A stretch of 64,000 bases of DNA from positions 6,521,047 through 6,585,046 of the forward strand of contig JAJHZJ010000335.1 of NCBI GenBank assembly GCA_023548195.1, read 5' to 3'. Of this stretch, positions 1 through 9,384 are shown piece after piece. Under the pieces are notes generated by a model that was given only the letters and a program-made list of their open reading frames with translations, ran no database searches and was not told the DNA's origin. Made by a program: the position numbers and the translations under genes. Position 1 is the stretch's first letter. Every line of letters begins with the position of its first letter. The stretch is from Bettongia penicillata ogilbyi. Lineage: Eukaryota; Chordata; Mammalia; Diprotodontia; Potoroidae.

Positions 1-285
1 AACCCCACTCTTAGGTAGCCCCTGATTCCTAAGACCAAGCCAGACCCTTTATTTCTCTTCTTTCTCCAGCTCACTAGTCTTCTGGCTTTTTTATTCCCAG
101 GGAAGTTGAGCAAGGAAGCAATAAAAAGATCTGAGTCAATCTGATCAGCTCTGTAGCAGCTGCTTTAGAATGAAAAAGAAGTTTCATGGGGAAGGGTCTT
201 GTAATCAAGGATTGAATAAAGTTTTCCAGGATTTCAGCCTGAAGTGGAATTGTGGTTTGTCATTAACGCTGTTATCTATGGGTAA
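1..285. other. Unassigned single-copy stretch
   Basis: No repeat family, splice-flanked open frame or RNA gene is recognised here. Composition is ordinary for the window. It ends where an antisense L2 fragment starts. Confidence 0.4.
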
Positions 286-600
286 TCAACCAATCAAATA
301 TTTATGAAAACCTCCTATCTGCCAGGTGCTAGGGATTAAAAAATCAAAATGAAACAGCCCTTGCCCTCTTGGAACTCACATTCTCTTGGGAGAGATAATG
401 TTACACCTAAGTAGATGTAAAATAAAGGCAATTAATTTTTTTTTGCAGGAGGATAGCTCGAGCAACTGGGGGAATCAGGAAAGGTTTCCTCTCCAAAGGT
501 GACCTTTGTGCAGAGTTTTGAAGGAAATAAGGGATTCAGGTGAATAGAGAGATTATTTCAGTCATGTGGGACAACCATTGCAAAAGTTTGAGAGGCAGGA
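286..600 (-). mobile_element. L2 LINE 3' fragment, antisense
   Basis: Read on the plus strand this shows the reverse-complement L2 order. A 'caaatatttatgaaaacctc' stretch comes first, then a 'gccaggtgctaggga' block, then 'cagcccttgccctcttggaa', and finally the more internal 'ggaaaggtttcctctcc' region. L2 is an ancient mammalian non-LTR retrotransposon, and this copy is badly decayed and non-coding. The same order recurs in the other antisense L2 copies of this window, which supports the call. Confidence 0.7.
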
Positions 601-605
601 GACTG

Positions 606-690
606 AGTGGGAAGGCTGAGTCACTTTGCTTTTCCCAGACTCAGTTTCCCCATTCATAAAAAGGGAAAAAATTTTTTTTCATTTCCTACC
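606..690 (+). mobile_element. MIR-type SINE fragment
   Basis: A short piece carries the SINE core, 'actcagtttccccattcata', after 'gctgagtcact'. It is truncated on both sides and non-functional. Confidence 0.55.
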
Positions 691-1179
691 CTACATTGTG
701 AGGAAAAGTGCGCTAGCACGTGGAAAAACCTAGGGTGAATGTGCCTTGCCATTAAGATATCAAATCTCCTGGAGCTCCCAATCCCCCATTAATAATTGAA
801 TAATTCAGAGCTGTGACAGAAAGTTCAGAGAGTGAGAGCCGACTTGGGAAAAGCACTACGGCTTTGTACCTTTAGAGCATCACTGGAAACAATGAAGGAG
901 GGAGGGGCTGGGCGCAGGGATTTAGAGGGAGCTGCCCTCTCGGACTCTCCCCTGGTTCTCGTTAGGGATGCAGGTGTAAGAGGAAACAGCTCACATCGTG
1001 GCGTGTTAACACTCCTTTTGCCGATCCTTCGGTTGGTCGGGGTTCATTTTCGGATCTCTCACTCCACTTCAGCGCTCTGCTTTCCCTTTCCTTCTCCTGC
1101 CCTATCATCATTCCCTAATAACCAAAACTTGGGGTTTTGGGGAGAGTCAGTGCAGAAGCAGGTAACTTGGAAGTAGGAC
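691..1179. other. Single-copy island with a local CpG cluster
   Basis: No repeat is recognised. About nine CpG dinucleotides fall between 940 and 1080, many more per base than in the CpG-poor surroundings. A plus-strand frame of 114 codons (832-1176) spans it, and 'gcaggtaact' near 1159 resembles a splice donor. The translation matches no family I know. It could be a small promoter or exon region, a decayed CpG-rich insertion, or chance. Confidence 0.3.
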
Positions 1180-1380
1180 CGACTTGGTCCAGAGGAACAG
1201 AACGAGCTCTGGATGTGGAGTCCAAGGTGAACATTCCTGCTCTCCTACAACCTGGCTGACCTTGGGAAGGTTACTGGCCCTTCTCTCACCCTCAGCCTCC
1301 TTAATCTGTAGAATGAAGGAGTTAGCTCTCTGTTTGCAGGGTTCCTAATGGGTCTAGATCTCACAGTATTATGCAAGATT
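1180..1380 (+). mobile_element. MIR-type SINE, sense
   Basis: The copy contains the tRNA-derived and core order: 'ctggatgtggagtccaagg', then 'ctggctgaccttgggaagg', then 'tcctta..tctgtagaatgaa'. It ends in a 'gggttcctaatgggtctaga' tail. It is diverged and has no coding capacity. Confidence 0.6.
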
Positions 1381-1485
1381 GTAGGAGGCTAGAGTTCCCA
1401 ACACTCAGCTCAGCTGGCCTTCCCACGCCTCATCCGGGAAAAGGGACCTGATTTAACTAGCCTGTTACTAGTCAAGAAGGGATCC

Positions 1486-1560
1486 CATTTTATAGCTGAA
1501 AAAATTAAGGCTTAGAGATGAAGTCATTTGCTTAGGTTGCAGCCTGGCCCAGCAGGGGCT
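1486..1560 (-). mobile_element. MIR fragment, antisense
   Basis: The plus strand reads 'cccattttatagctgaaaaa' followed by 'aaggcttagagatgaagtca', the reverse complement of the MIR core. It is short and truncated. Confidence 0.6.
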
Positions 1561-1574
1561 ATATTTGGCATCTG

Positions 1575-1700
1575 TGCTGAAATCTTGCCTCTGTCATACT
1601 GTGGGACTCCTGGTTTCTCTGGGACTCAGTTTCCTCATTTATAAAATAACAGAATTGGACTAGATAACCCCAGAGCTTCCTATTGACCCTTCATGAGTCT
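1575..1700 (+). mobile_element. MIR-type SINE fragment, sense
   Basis: This fragment shows 'gggactcagtttcctcattt' followed by 'ggactagataaccccagagc'. The latter is the tail from which the 33-bp minisatellite unit elsewhere in this window seems to derive. Confidence 0.6.
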
Positions 1701-2260
1701 AACCCTGTGCCAAATCCTGTGAAATGACCTGAGGCTCCAAGACCAGCATTATTTCCTCCCCACTACCCACTCCAAAGGAAGGAAAATAGCTGTCTTTCTT
1801 GACTACAGCCCATGTGAGTAGTGAAATTAATACAGTCCTCCAGGATTTGGAGTTCCTGTAACTAGTGAAACCTGCATGCAAGGCTGAGCAGGAGCCCAAG
1901 GGCAAAAGCCTTAAAAGACCTCTGAAGGCACACTAGATCGTGTTCCCTTCAACTCCCTCCCTTGCTGTCTCTGTGGCCCCAATGACAGAGACTCCCCCAG
2001 GGCTTCTGTCCTCCAGAACAATGCCTTTCCCCAGGTTTCTGAATTTCTGATGGGAATGATTTCTGACTCAGTGCTTCAGTGGGTGGCCTTGGCTCCCTTG
2101 CAAGGTGGCAGGTACCTTTCCATCAAGGGACTGGAGGTGGATGTGTCAGTTTGGGGGCCAACAAGCTTCATATGGTTCAGGAAGCCTGTAGGAAAGCATC
2201 ATCCTGGCAAAGTAGAACCTGCAGAAGAGTAAATTATTGACAATCCCCAAGTTTGGTGGG
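1701..2260. other. Unassigned stretch
   Basis: Short open frames occur on both strands but none resembles a known protein. No repeat family is recognised with confidence and no RNA gene is seen. Confidence 0.35.
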
Positions 2261-2261
2261 A

Positions 2262-2470
2262 GTGTACAGGACTCCGAGGTTAGGAGTCTAGAAGGCCAGG
2301 GTTCAAACCTCAGCTCTACCCATACTAACTTATGCGACCTTCTGCAAGTCACTCTGAGTCTCGGTTTTCTCATTTATAAGTCATACCTGTAGTACCTGTT
2401 TCACAGGGTTATGTGAGTATCCAATGAAATCACAGATGCAAAATGCTATATATGTGTGAGTTCTTACTGC
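2262..2470 (+). mobile_element. MIR SINE, sense, nearly full length
   Basis: The order is 'aggccagggttcaaacctca' (B-box-like tRNA-derived part), 'gcgaccttctgcaagtcact' (core), 'ttttctcatttataagtcat', then 'cacagggttatgtgagtatc'. It is decayed but collinear with MIR over about 200 bp. Confidence 0.7.
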
Positions 2471-2494
2471 TTGAGCATCACCATAATCTGTTTT

Positions 2495-2570
2495 TAGACA
2501 AACAGGGATGATTACACCTGTTTTGTAAGTGGGGAAATAAGTTACAGAGAGTTGCTTGGTGGGTCTCAAA
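2495..2570 (-). mobile_element. MIR fragment, antisense
   Basis: The plus strand reads 'gattacacctgttttgtaag' and then 'ggggaaataagttacagaga', a degenerate reverse complement of the MIR core. Confidence 0.45.
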
Positions 2571-2649
2571 TACTGGAAGGAATATCACAGTTGCCAACTT
2601 TTCCCAGGTGGTGGCAGGGGGCAGAACTGAGTCAGTGTGTGAAAGCTGG

Positions 2650-2750
2650 AGGAAGACCAATTTCAACTCAATATTGAAAACAACTTCCTAGCAGTGAAAG
2701 CAGTCTGAAGATAGAATAGGCTGCCTCGATGGGCAGTGAATTCCCCATTG
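2650..2750 (+). mobile_element. CR1/L3 LINE 3' fragment, sense
   Basis: The block 'aggctgcctcgatgggcagt' followed by 'gaattcccca' matches the segment just downstream of the CR1/L3 ORF2 stop. The copy at 11935-12175 carries the same block, 'aggctgcctcagaaaatagt'. It is a short decayed fragment. Confidence 0.6.
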
Positions 2751-2825
2751 GTGTGTGTACCACTCACTCATTGACTGACAGAGACATTGTAGGGGGGTTT
2801 CAGGTTTCAGGAATGGGTTGGATAA

Positions 2826-2995
2826 AGAATTTTAACCTGGGGTCTATAGCCACATTGCAGGGGGTCCATGATTTGGGCTCTAAAAATACTTTATTCAAAA
2901 AAAATAGTTTCCTTTGTAATCCCATGTATTTTTTCTTACGCCTTTTAAAACATGATTCTGAGAAGGCATCCCAGCGCTTCGTTAAATAGCTGCTT
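2826..2995. mobile_element. Short hAT-type (Charlie/MER58-like) element
   Basis: The left end, 'ttaacctggggtctatagcc', and the internal 'agtttcctttgtaatcccat' plus 'aaaacatgattctgagaagg' recur in six other copies in this window (near 14.0/15.7, 32.6, 44.7, 49.1, 51.0 and 52.8 kb). It has no transposase, as expected for a non-autonomous hAT. The family name is tentative. Confidence 0.6.
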
Positions 2996-3140
2996 GAAGA
3001 GTTAGGACACATAATAGGGGAAGAATTCCTAAACTGGAGCATCTCTGGCATTCTGTGTGCTAAGTTCCCTTCTCGCTTTGACATTCTTTGTCCTAGTCTC
3101 ACTGGTCAGAGATGGAAGGGACCTTAGAAGTCACCCAGTC

Positions 3141-3379
3141 CAGGGTTTCTTAAACTCTTTCCACTCATGACCCCTTTTCGAGGTTAGGCAGTGTTCATTG
3201 GCATTGTGTGTACGGAAGGCACATGCAGTGCAAAGTGCACATGCTTTGTGTTCAGAACCAAGGCTACAGTGAAGTTGTGTGATGCAACACGGGCAAGTGC
3301 TGCCAGAAACACCTTGGATTCATCACGTGTATGATGTTTAATTAACATTTGGACCCATATTTAAGTTTAAGAAGCACTG
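3141..3379. mobile_element. Non-autonomous hAT element with terminal inverted repeats
   Basis: It starts 'cagggtttcttaaact' and ends 'agtttaagaagcactg'. The ends are imperfect inverted repeats matching at about 14 of 16 positions, with the CAG...CTG termini typical of Charlie-type hAT elements. The 239-bp interior has no open frame. It interrupts an antisense MIR copy, so it is younger than that MIR. Any 8-bp target duplication has decayed. Confidence 0.75.
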
Positions 3380-3433
3380 ATAGTTCAACCCTTTCATTTT
3401 ACAAATGAAGAAACTGGGGTCCAGAGTGATTTC

Positions 3434-3550
3434 CATTAGATCAGGAGCTTCCAGAGGGGGAAGGACTGCCCTCTGCTTCTTTTTGTACCCTGAGTGCTTA
3501 GCCTACTTCCTGACATGCAGTAGGTGCTTAATAAATGACTACTGACTGCC
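3434..3550 (+). mobile_element. L2/MIR 3' end inserted in a SINE
   Basis: It contains 'ggaaggactgccctctgctt', 'tgcagtaggtgcttaataaa' and 'tgactactgactgcc', the usual L2/MIR 3' terminus. It is flanked by a direct repeat, 'tgattt' (3428-3433 and 3551-3556), consistent with a target-site duplication. Confidence 0.65.
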
Positions 3551-3892
3551 TGATTTGCCCAATGTCATGAAGGTAGCAAATGGCAAAGTCAAGGTTTGAA
3601 TTTTATCATGGAACTTCAAATCCAAAACCCTTCCCATTGCACTGGACTGGCCTTCTGGGCTAGCATGTATAAAGATCCTTTCCAGGTCTATCCTTTTTTA
3701 GTTATTGGCCATTACATGGAGACACAGGAGCACCTATTTTTGTTACATGGCTGAGGTCCTTCTATTAGATATAATCTGAAAACAACGTCACTGGAGTGCC
3801 TAGAATCTAACTTGTTTCTTCCTCTGGTTTCTTGGTGCAGGAAGAAAAAAAAAACCAAACCTATAGATTTTGTTTTTTAGGATTGAAGACAT

Positions 3893-3985
3893 ACAGACAG
3901 AGAGATAATAGAGATAGATGGTAGACAGATGGATAGAAGAAAATGATAGAGAAAGATGATAGAGGCAGATAAATGGATAGTTGCC
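3893..3985 (+). repeat. Degenerate GATA/GACA microsatellite
   Basis: Imperfect tetranucleotide runs such as 'agatagatggtagacagatg' occupy this stretch. It is purine-rich and non-coding. Confidence 0.75.
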
Positions 3986-4009
3986 AGTTGACCCCTTCTT
4001 TGCAACTTA

Positions 4010-4125
4010 CACTAAGAATTGCCCAGAGCACTGAGAATTTTAAATGACTTTCTCCACATTACATAGTCAGGATTTGTCATAGGTGGGATTTGAACTCAGC
4101 TCCTCCTAGTTTCAAGGCTAACTTT
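4010..4125 (-). mobile_element. MIR fragment, antisense
   Basis: The plus strand reads 'atgactttctccacattaca' followed by 'ggtgggatttgaactcagct', the reverse complement of the MIR B-box and core region. Confidence 0.6.
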
Positions 4126-4232
4126 ATTCTCTCTCTTTGCTTCTTTTCCTTTCTCTACCCCTCCCTTCCTCTCTTTCTCTCCTTCCTTCTCTCTCTCCCT
4201 CCCTCCCTCTCTCCATGCCACCCCTTCCCCCA
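4126..4232. repeat. Pyrimidine-rich simple repeat
   Basis: An imperfect CT/CTTT/CCCT tract. The serine/leucine/phenylalanine-rich frame that spans it follows from the base composition. Confidence 0.8.
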
Positions 4233-4235
4233 TAT

Positions 4236-4560
4236 GCGTGTGCTGCACTTGGAGTCAGAAAGACCTGAGTTGAAATCCAACCCCAGACACAGACGAACCA
4301 TGAGATGCAGGGGAATCACTGAACCTCTCCAACCTAATCTCCTGAGTTGTAAGATGAGGACAACGATAGCATCTTCCTCTTAGAGTTGTTGTGAGGAACA
4401 CGTGAGACCGTATTTGAAAAGTGCTCTGCAAACTTAAATCACTGCATACATACTAGTGATGATGATGATGTGACAATGACAGACTGGACTAGATTACCTT
4501 GAGGGTCAAAATCTTTCTGATTTCAGATCCTTCCCTCCAACCACTGTGCTGCTCAGCTGT
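4236..4560 (+). mobile_element. MIR-type SINE, sense, plus SINE tail
   Basis: The order is 'cttggagtcagaaagacctg', 'gagttgaaatccaaccccag', 'gagttgtaagatgaggacaa', then 'agttgttgtgaggaacacgt'. After 'tgatgatgatgatg' comes a second SINE tail, 'actggactagattaccttga'. It is likely one MIR plus a second fragment. Confidence 0.65.
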
Positions 4561-4574
4561 CTTACAACTTTGTG

Positions 4575-4650
4575 ATGGAGGCACCGCAAATATTATCCTC
4601 ATTTTACAAAATGAAGAAATTGAGGCACAGGCAGCTTAGCACAGGAGGGG
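4575..4650 (-). mobile_element. MIR fragment, antisense
   Basis: The plus strand shows 'ttatcctcattttacaaaat' and 'gaagaaattgaggcacaggc', the reverse-complement core. Confidence 0.6.
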
Positions 4651-4785
4651 AACTGGTGTTAAAGTCATAAAGACATAGGCTCAGCCCCCACCTCTGACAC
4701 ATCTTGGCTGTTTGACCCTTAGCAAGTCATTTGACCCCTTGGGTATTCTCAGCAATTCTCTAAGATTCTAAGCTACAGAGCAGAT
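4651..4785 (+). mobile_element. MIR-type SINE fragment, sense
   Basis: It contains 'tgtttgacccttagcaagtc' and a short decayed tail ending 'attctctaagattctaagc'. It is truncated at the 5' side. Confidence 0.55.
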
Positions 4786-5329
4786 ACTGACCTTCATTGC
4801 TAGAGGGAATTTCCTCCCTATTTCGGGAATGATCATACAATGAAATACAGTTACAAGTCTTATCCATATTGCTGGTAAATGTGACATGGACCCCTGCCCA
4901 GTGTTCTTATTACCAGACGATACTTCACTTCTAAAGGAGATAACATACAAATGATTTACACAACATAGAGAGATAGAGACATATATTGTAAATGTTAACT
5001 ATTATTATAATTTTATTTGTCTTATCTTTTTCAGTGGGACTCAGATAGAAACAGTCTTGGGACAAGTTGGTATCCTGCTGAAGTTCTATGGACTATTGCT
5101 CAGGTAGATTAAAAAATCCCACAACATTGTTTTTGGTCGTTGAATAAAAGTATCAGGGAATCAGCCCATCTCTTTTAGGTGCCCTGCCAGCATCCTTAGT
5201 ACAAATGCAGCCGTAGAAGAAGACAGGATGAGAAGTATAATTTATACACATCCTGTTCCTATATGATTTTAGGACTCTAGATTTTGAAAGAAATATTATG
5301 ATTTCTGTTCCTATTGTCATTATTTCCAT
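4786..5329. other. Unassigned AT-rich stretch
   Basis: No repeat or gene is identified with confidence. The AT-rich part at 4975-5035 could be old simple repeat. Short frames look random. Confidence 0.35.
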
Positions 5330-5334
5330 CTGCT

Positions 5335-5410
5335 AAATATTCAATTCAACAGGGTTTCTGGGGTCCCTACTATGTGCAGCATGCCATACTAGGTGCTGGA
5401 CAGCTCCAAA
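5335..5410 (-). mobile_element. L2 3' end fragment, antisense
   Basis: 'attcaattcaacagggtttc' followed by 'ctactatgtgcagcatgcca' matches the reverse complement of the L2 3' end. Confidence 0.5.
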
Positions 5411-5469
5411 TATTTGTTCTATATTCACCCTCTTTCCCCTAAAAAGGTTGCTCCTCCCAATTTTCTTTT

Positions 5470-5960
5470 TTGTTTCTAATGGTATGGTCATTCTCCCCAT
5501 CATCCAGGTCCAAATCCTGGGAGTCCTCTGAATCTCCCTTCCCCCATTCTTCCTCTGTAAGTTACCTTGCTAAGTTCCATCTAGTCTACCTCCATATTAT
5601 TTATCATTTCCATCCCCTCCACTGGTCACAACAGTTTAAGTTTATTATTATAACAGCCTCCTGGTTGGTCTGCCTATGTGATTGCTTCCCTTTAGAACCT
5701 ACCCTTCCTAGAGCTACCTACTGCGTTTCCTCATGCTCAGGGCTGCTCATGTTAACAGTCTGCTCCAAAACCTTCCGTGGCTCCCCAGCACCTTAACTAG
5801 GAAAGAGTTGAAATACCTACCTGGCATTTGAGATCACTCACAGTCTGGCTTTGACCTATCATTCCAGCCTAACTGTGCTCTGTTTTTGCATGCTTTGGAC
5901 ACAATATGTGTGTTTTCCTCCCAGATCTAGATCCTTTGTGACTCCCCTAGTGATCTCTCT
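5470..5960 (+). mobile_element. L2 LINE 3' region, sense
   Basis: Order along the element: 'tggtctgcctatgtgattgc' (about 5668), 'aaccttccgtggctccccag' (about 5769), 'tacctggcatttgagatcac' (about 5817), then 'tttgcatgctttggaca'. This is the L2 ORF2 end and 3' UTR order seen again at 43615-44127. The plus-strand frame 5470-5796 is a remnant or accident of this element, not a host gene. Confidence 0.7.
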
Positions 5961-5984
5961 AATCTTTAAAAGTTTTCTTGAGGA

Positions 5985-6225
5985 TCAGGGATCAGGGGAG
6001 ACTTTGCAGATGAGGAAACTGATTCTCAGAGAGGGAAAGTGACTTGCCTGATGCGACTGGGAAGTCTCACACTTCTGTAGGGCTTTAAAGTTTGCAAAGC
6101 TCTTTCATCAAAACAATTCTCTGAAATGTGTAGAGCAAGCAATATTCTCCCCATTTCATAGATAAGGAAATGAATATTTAAAGAGCTAACTGGACTTCTC
6201 CATGGTTATGGTAACCATAGGATCT
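5985..6225 (-). mobile_element. MIR pieces, antisense (two)
   Basis: 'agatgaggaaactgattctc' plus 'aagtgacttgcctgatgcga', and then 'gctttaaagtttgcaaagct' plus 'tctccccatttcatagataa', represent two adjacent antisense MIR copies or one rearranged copy. Confidence 0.6.
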
Positions 6226-6235
6226 GTTTTTGATT

Positions 6236-6362
6236 TTATTTTTTTTCAATTAACAAGCATTTATTTCTTTCTCTTCCACTTCCCCCACCCTAGCTTGGGG
6301 AAGAAAGGTAATAAACATGGTAATAAACATAGTCAAGCAAAACAAAGATCACATTGGCCATT
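6236..6362 (-). mobile_element. LINE-1 3' UTR fragment, antisense
   Basis: The plus strand reads 'caattaacaagcatttattt', then a pyrimidine-rich part, then 'agtcaagcaaaacaaagatc' and 'cacattggcc'. This corresponds to the distal 3' UTR of the marsupial L1 family. The same words appear at the start of the longer L1 copy at about 14.15 kb ('caatcaagcaaaacaaattc'). Confidence 0.6.
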
Positions 6363-6591
6363 CATACTCATATGTGTATATGAATGTATATGTATAGATA
6401 CATATATAATGTATATATATGAATATGTGTATGAATATATGCACATGTATAACATATTGGATATGTATGGGTATGTATATATGATATACAATATGTTTTT
6501 TAACTGTGTATTTATGCATATGTGTTTGTGTACATACATATGCATGTACATATATATACATGTTATATACATACATACACACACATATCTA
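6363..6591. repeat. Degenerate TATG/TACA microsatellite
   Basis: It is rich in 'tatgta', 'tacata' and 'tatatatgaa' words with frequent interruptions. Unlike the array that follows, pyrimidine-purine alternation is often broken. It may be an older, decayed expansion. Confidence 0.75.
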
Positions 6592-6840
6592 GGCAATGCA
6601 GTGGATAGATAGACTGCCTAACTAGAGTCAGGAAGACTCATTTTCCTGAGTTGAAATCTGGCCTCAGACACTTACTGGTTGTGTGACCCTGGGCAAGTTA
6701 CTGAACCTTGTTTGCCTCAGTTTCCTTGTCTAAAAAATGAACTAGAGAAGAAAATAGCAAAGCACTCTAGTTATCTCTGCCAAGAAAAACCAAAATGGGG
6801 TCATGAAGAGCTGGACACGACTGAAGTGACTGAACAATTA
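6592..6840 (+). mobile_element. RTE-tailed CORE-SINE (marsupial Mar1/WSINE-like), full length
   Basis: The head 'gcaatgcagtggatagatag' is followed by the tRNA-derived part 'gagttgaaatctggcctcag', the core 'tgtgtgaccctgggcaagtt' and 'ctcagtttccttgtct'. The tail then reads 'gaaaatagcaaagcactcta', 'aatggggtcatgaagagctg' and 'gacacgactgaagtgactga'. The tail resembles the 3' end of RTE/BovB LINEs, which presumably supplied the retrotransposition machinery. Its 3' end abuts the giant microsatellite. Confidence 0.8.
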
Positions 6841-8540
6841 CACACACATATGTATATCTACATACATATATACACATATATACGTACATACACACATACA
6901 CACATACACACACATACATATATATGTACATACACACATACACACACATACATATATATGTACATACACACATACACACATACACATACATACATATATA
7001 TGTACATACACACATACACACATACACACATACATATATATGTACATACACACATACACACATACACATACATACATATATATGTACATACACACATACA
7101 CACATACACACACATACATATATATGTACATACACACATACACACACATACATATATATGTACATACACACATACACACATACACACACATACATATATA
7201 TGTACATACACACATACACACATACATATATATGTACATACACACATACACACATACACACACATACATATATATGTACATACACACATACACACATACA
7301 CACACATACATATATATGTACATACACACATACATATATATGTACATACACACATACACACATACACACACATACATATATATGTACATACACACACACA
7401 TACACACATACATATATATGTACATACACACATACACACACATACATATATATGTACATACACACATACACACATACACACACATACATATATGTACATA
7501 CACACATACACACATACACACACATACATATATATGTACATACACACATACACACACATACATATATATGTACATACACACATACACACATACACACATA
7601 CATATATATGTACATACACACATACACACATACACACACATACATATATATGTACATACACACATACACACATACACACACATACATATATATGTACATA
7701 CACACATACACACATACACACACATACATATATATGTATATACACACATACACACATACACACACATACATATATATGTACATACACACATACACACATA
7801 CACATACATACATATATATGTACATACACACATACACACATACACACACATACATATATATGTACATACACACATACACACACATACATATATGTATATA
7901 CACACATACACACACATACATATATATGTATATACACACATACACACATACACACACATACATATATATGTATATACACACATACACACATACACACACA
8001 TACATATATATGTATATACACTCATACACACATACACACACATACATATATATGTATATACACACATACACACATACACACACATACATATATATGTATA
8101 TACACTCATACACACATACACACACATACATATATATGTATATACACACATACACACATACACACACATACATATATATGTATATACACACATACACACA
8201 TACACACATACATATATATGTATATACACACATACACACATACACACATACATATATATGTATATACACACATACACACATACACACACATACATATATA
8301 TGTATATACACACATACACACATACACATACATACATATATATGTATATACACACATACACACATACACACACATACATATATATGTACATACACACATA
8401 CACATACATACATATATATGTATATACACACATACACACATACACATACATACATATATGTATATACACACATACACACATACACATACATACATATATA
8501 TGTATATACACACATACACACACATACATATATATGTATA
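6841..8540. repeat. 1.7-kb alternating pyrimidine-purine tandem array
   Basis: The array consists of units of about 40-42 bp. Each has a palindromic 'acatatatatgt' block and a CA/TA-rich spacer. From 6859 to 8540 every base alternates pyrimidine and purine in one fixed phase, except for two single transversions (8022 and 8106). Upstream units mostly read 'tatatgtacata'; from about 7890 most read 'tatatgtatata'. Long His/Thr/Tyr/Ile and Val/Cys/Tyr/Met frames in all directions are forced, because TAA, TAG and TGA all need two adjacent purines. They are not genes. Confidence 0.95.

Positions 8541-8574
<34 letters not shown>
8541..8574 (+). repeat. (GA)n microsatellite
   Basis: A run of GA dinucleotides (with one GT) directly follows the alternating array and ends the pyrimidine-purine phase. 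Confidence 0.95.
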
Positions 8575-8577
<3 letters not shown>

Positions 8578-8660
8578 CATTGGATTTGGAGACCTGAATT
8601 TGAATCTTGTCTCAGCCACTTACTAGCTGACTGATCCTGGAGAAGTCCCCTTATTGATTG
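8575..8660 (+). mobile_element. SINE fragment, sense
   Basis: 'ttggatttggagacctgaat' followed by 'tttgaatcttgtctcagcca' and 'cttactagctgactgatcct' is the tRNA-derived and core part of a MIR-type SINE. It is truncated after 'aagtcccc'. Confidence 0.65.
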
Positions 8661-8756
8661 ATTCATCCTCCAGACAAGGAATGGCATGGATGGTTGAATT
8701 TCCACTGAGCAGGGCCATCTTTAATTAACTTAGTCCCTGATTTAAGAAAAAACTTG

Positions 8757-8912
8757 CATGGAGAGTCAGTCCTGTTTCAGACGTGTGACTCTCTGGGGAA
8801 GTCACTTAGCCTATCTGTGCCTCAATTTCCTCATCTGCAAAGTGGGGTTGGGGTTGGAATCAATGTCCTCCAAGGTCCTTCTGGCTCTAAATCTATAATC
8901 CTATGATTCAGG
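8757..8912 (+). mobile_element. MIR-type SINE with long tail, sense
   Basis: The core 'ggggaagtcacttagcctat' and 'ctcaatttcctcatctgcaa' is followed by the tail 'caaggtccttctggctctaa' and 'atctataatcctatga'. This tail is the probable source of the 33-bp minisatellite unit. Confidence 0.7.
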
Positions 8913-9384
8913 TTTGGCCGTGAGCTCCATGCTTGTGCTTGCCTTGACTAAGCCCCTATGAACAACCTCAGTAGAGGGTCTGTCTCTGGCCTGAGGGCTG
9001 ACAGGTTAAAAGGCTTGCATGTTGCACAACCTTTCATAATAATTGGAGTTGAAGTTCTGTCCGGTGGTTTCCTCCTCCCCATTATATCTATTTTTAAAGA
9101 GCTGCTCCCTCCCAGAGGGTCTTGGGGCTCTTTTGATGTCTGGCAATTTCCTTCTGCTGGATGGACAAAGAGGGGGTAGGTTTTCAGAGTATTAAGTGAG
9201 GATCCAGCTGTCTGACCCCTCATTAAAGCCAATAGTCATGTGGTGAGTTGTTGGGGAGAAGCGCTGTGATATGTTCCAATGTATAATTCATATACCAAGC
9301 CCTGGCAGCTCAATACTGCATTTATCTCCACAGCTCAGGAGCACAGGGCAGGCTGGGCACAAGAATTCAGCCCCACTTGCTCTC

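Larger units (their letters stand above)
3105..3650 (-). mobile_element. MIR-type SINE, antisense, split by two insertions
   Basis: Three separated pieces read as one antisense MIR with its flank. 'agaagtcacccagtcca' ends at 3141, 'ttcattttacaaatgaagaa' lies at about 3393-3412, and 'tgatttgcccaatgtcatga' resumes at about 3551 and runs on through 'aggtttgaattttatc'. A hAT element fills the first gap and an L2/MIR 3' end the second. Confidence 0.7.

Noticed and set aside
832..1176. 114-codon frame as a definite first exon
   Set aside because: The protein is unrecognised and one donor-like site is weak support. It is kept only as a finding about the CpG cluster.
6679..8619. Open frames of 387-620 codons on both strands made of His/Thr/Tyr/Ile or Val/Cys/Tyr/Met
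   Set aside because: They lie in the alternating pyrimidine-purine array. Stop codons need two adjacent purines, so no frame can contain one. The length says nothing about coding.
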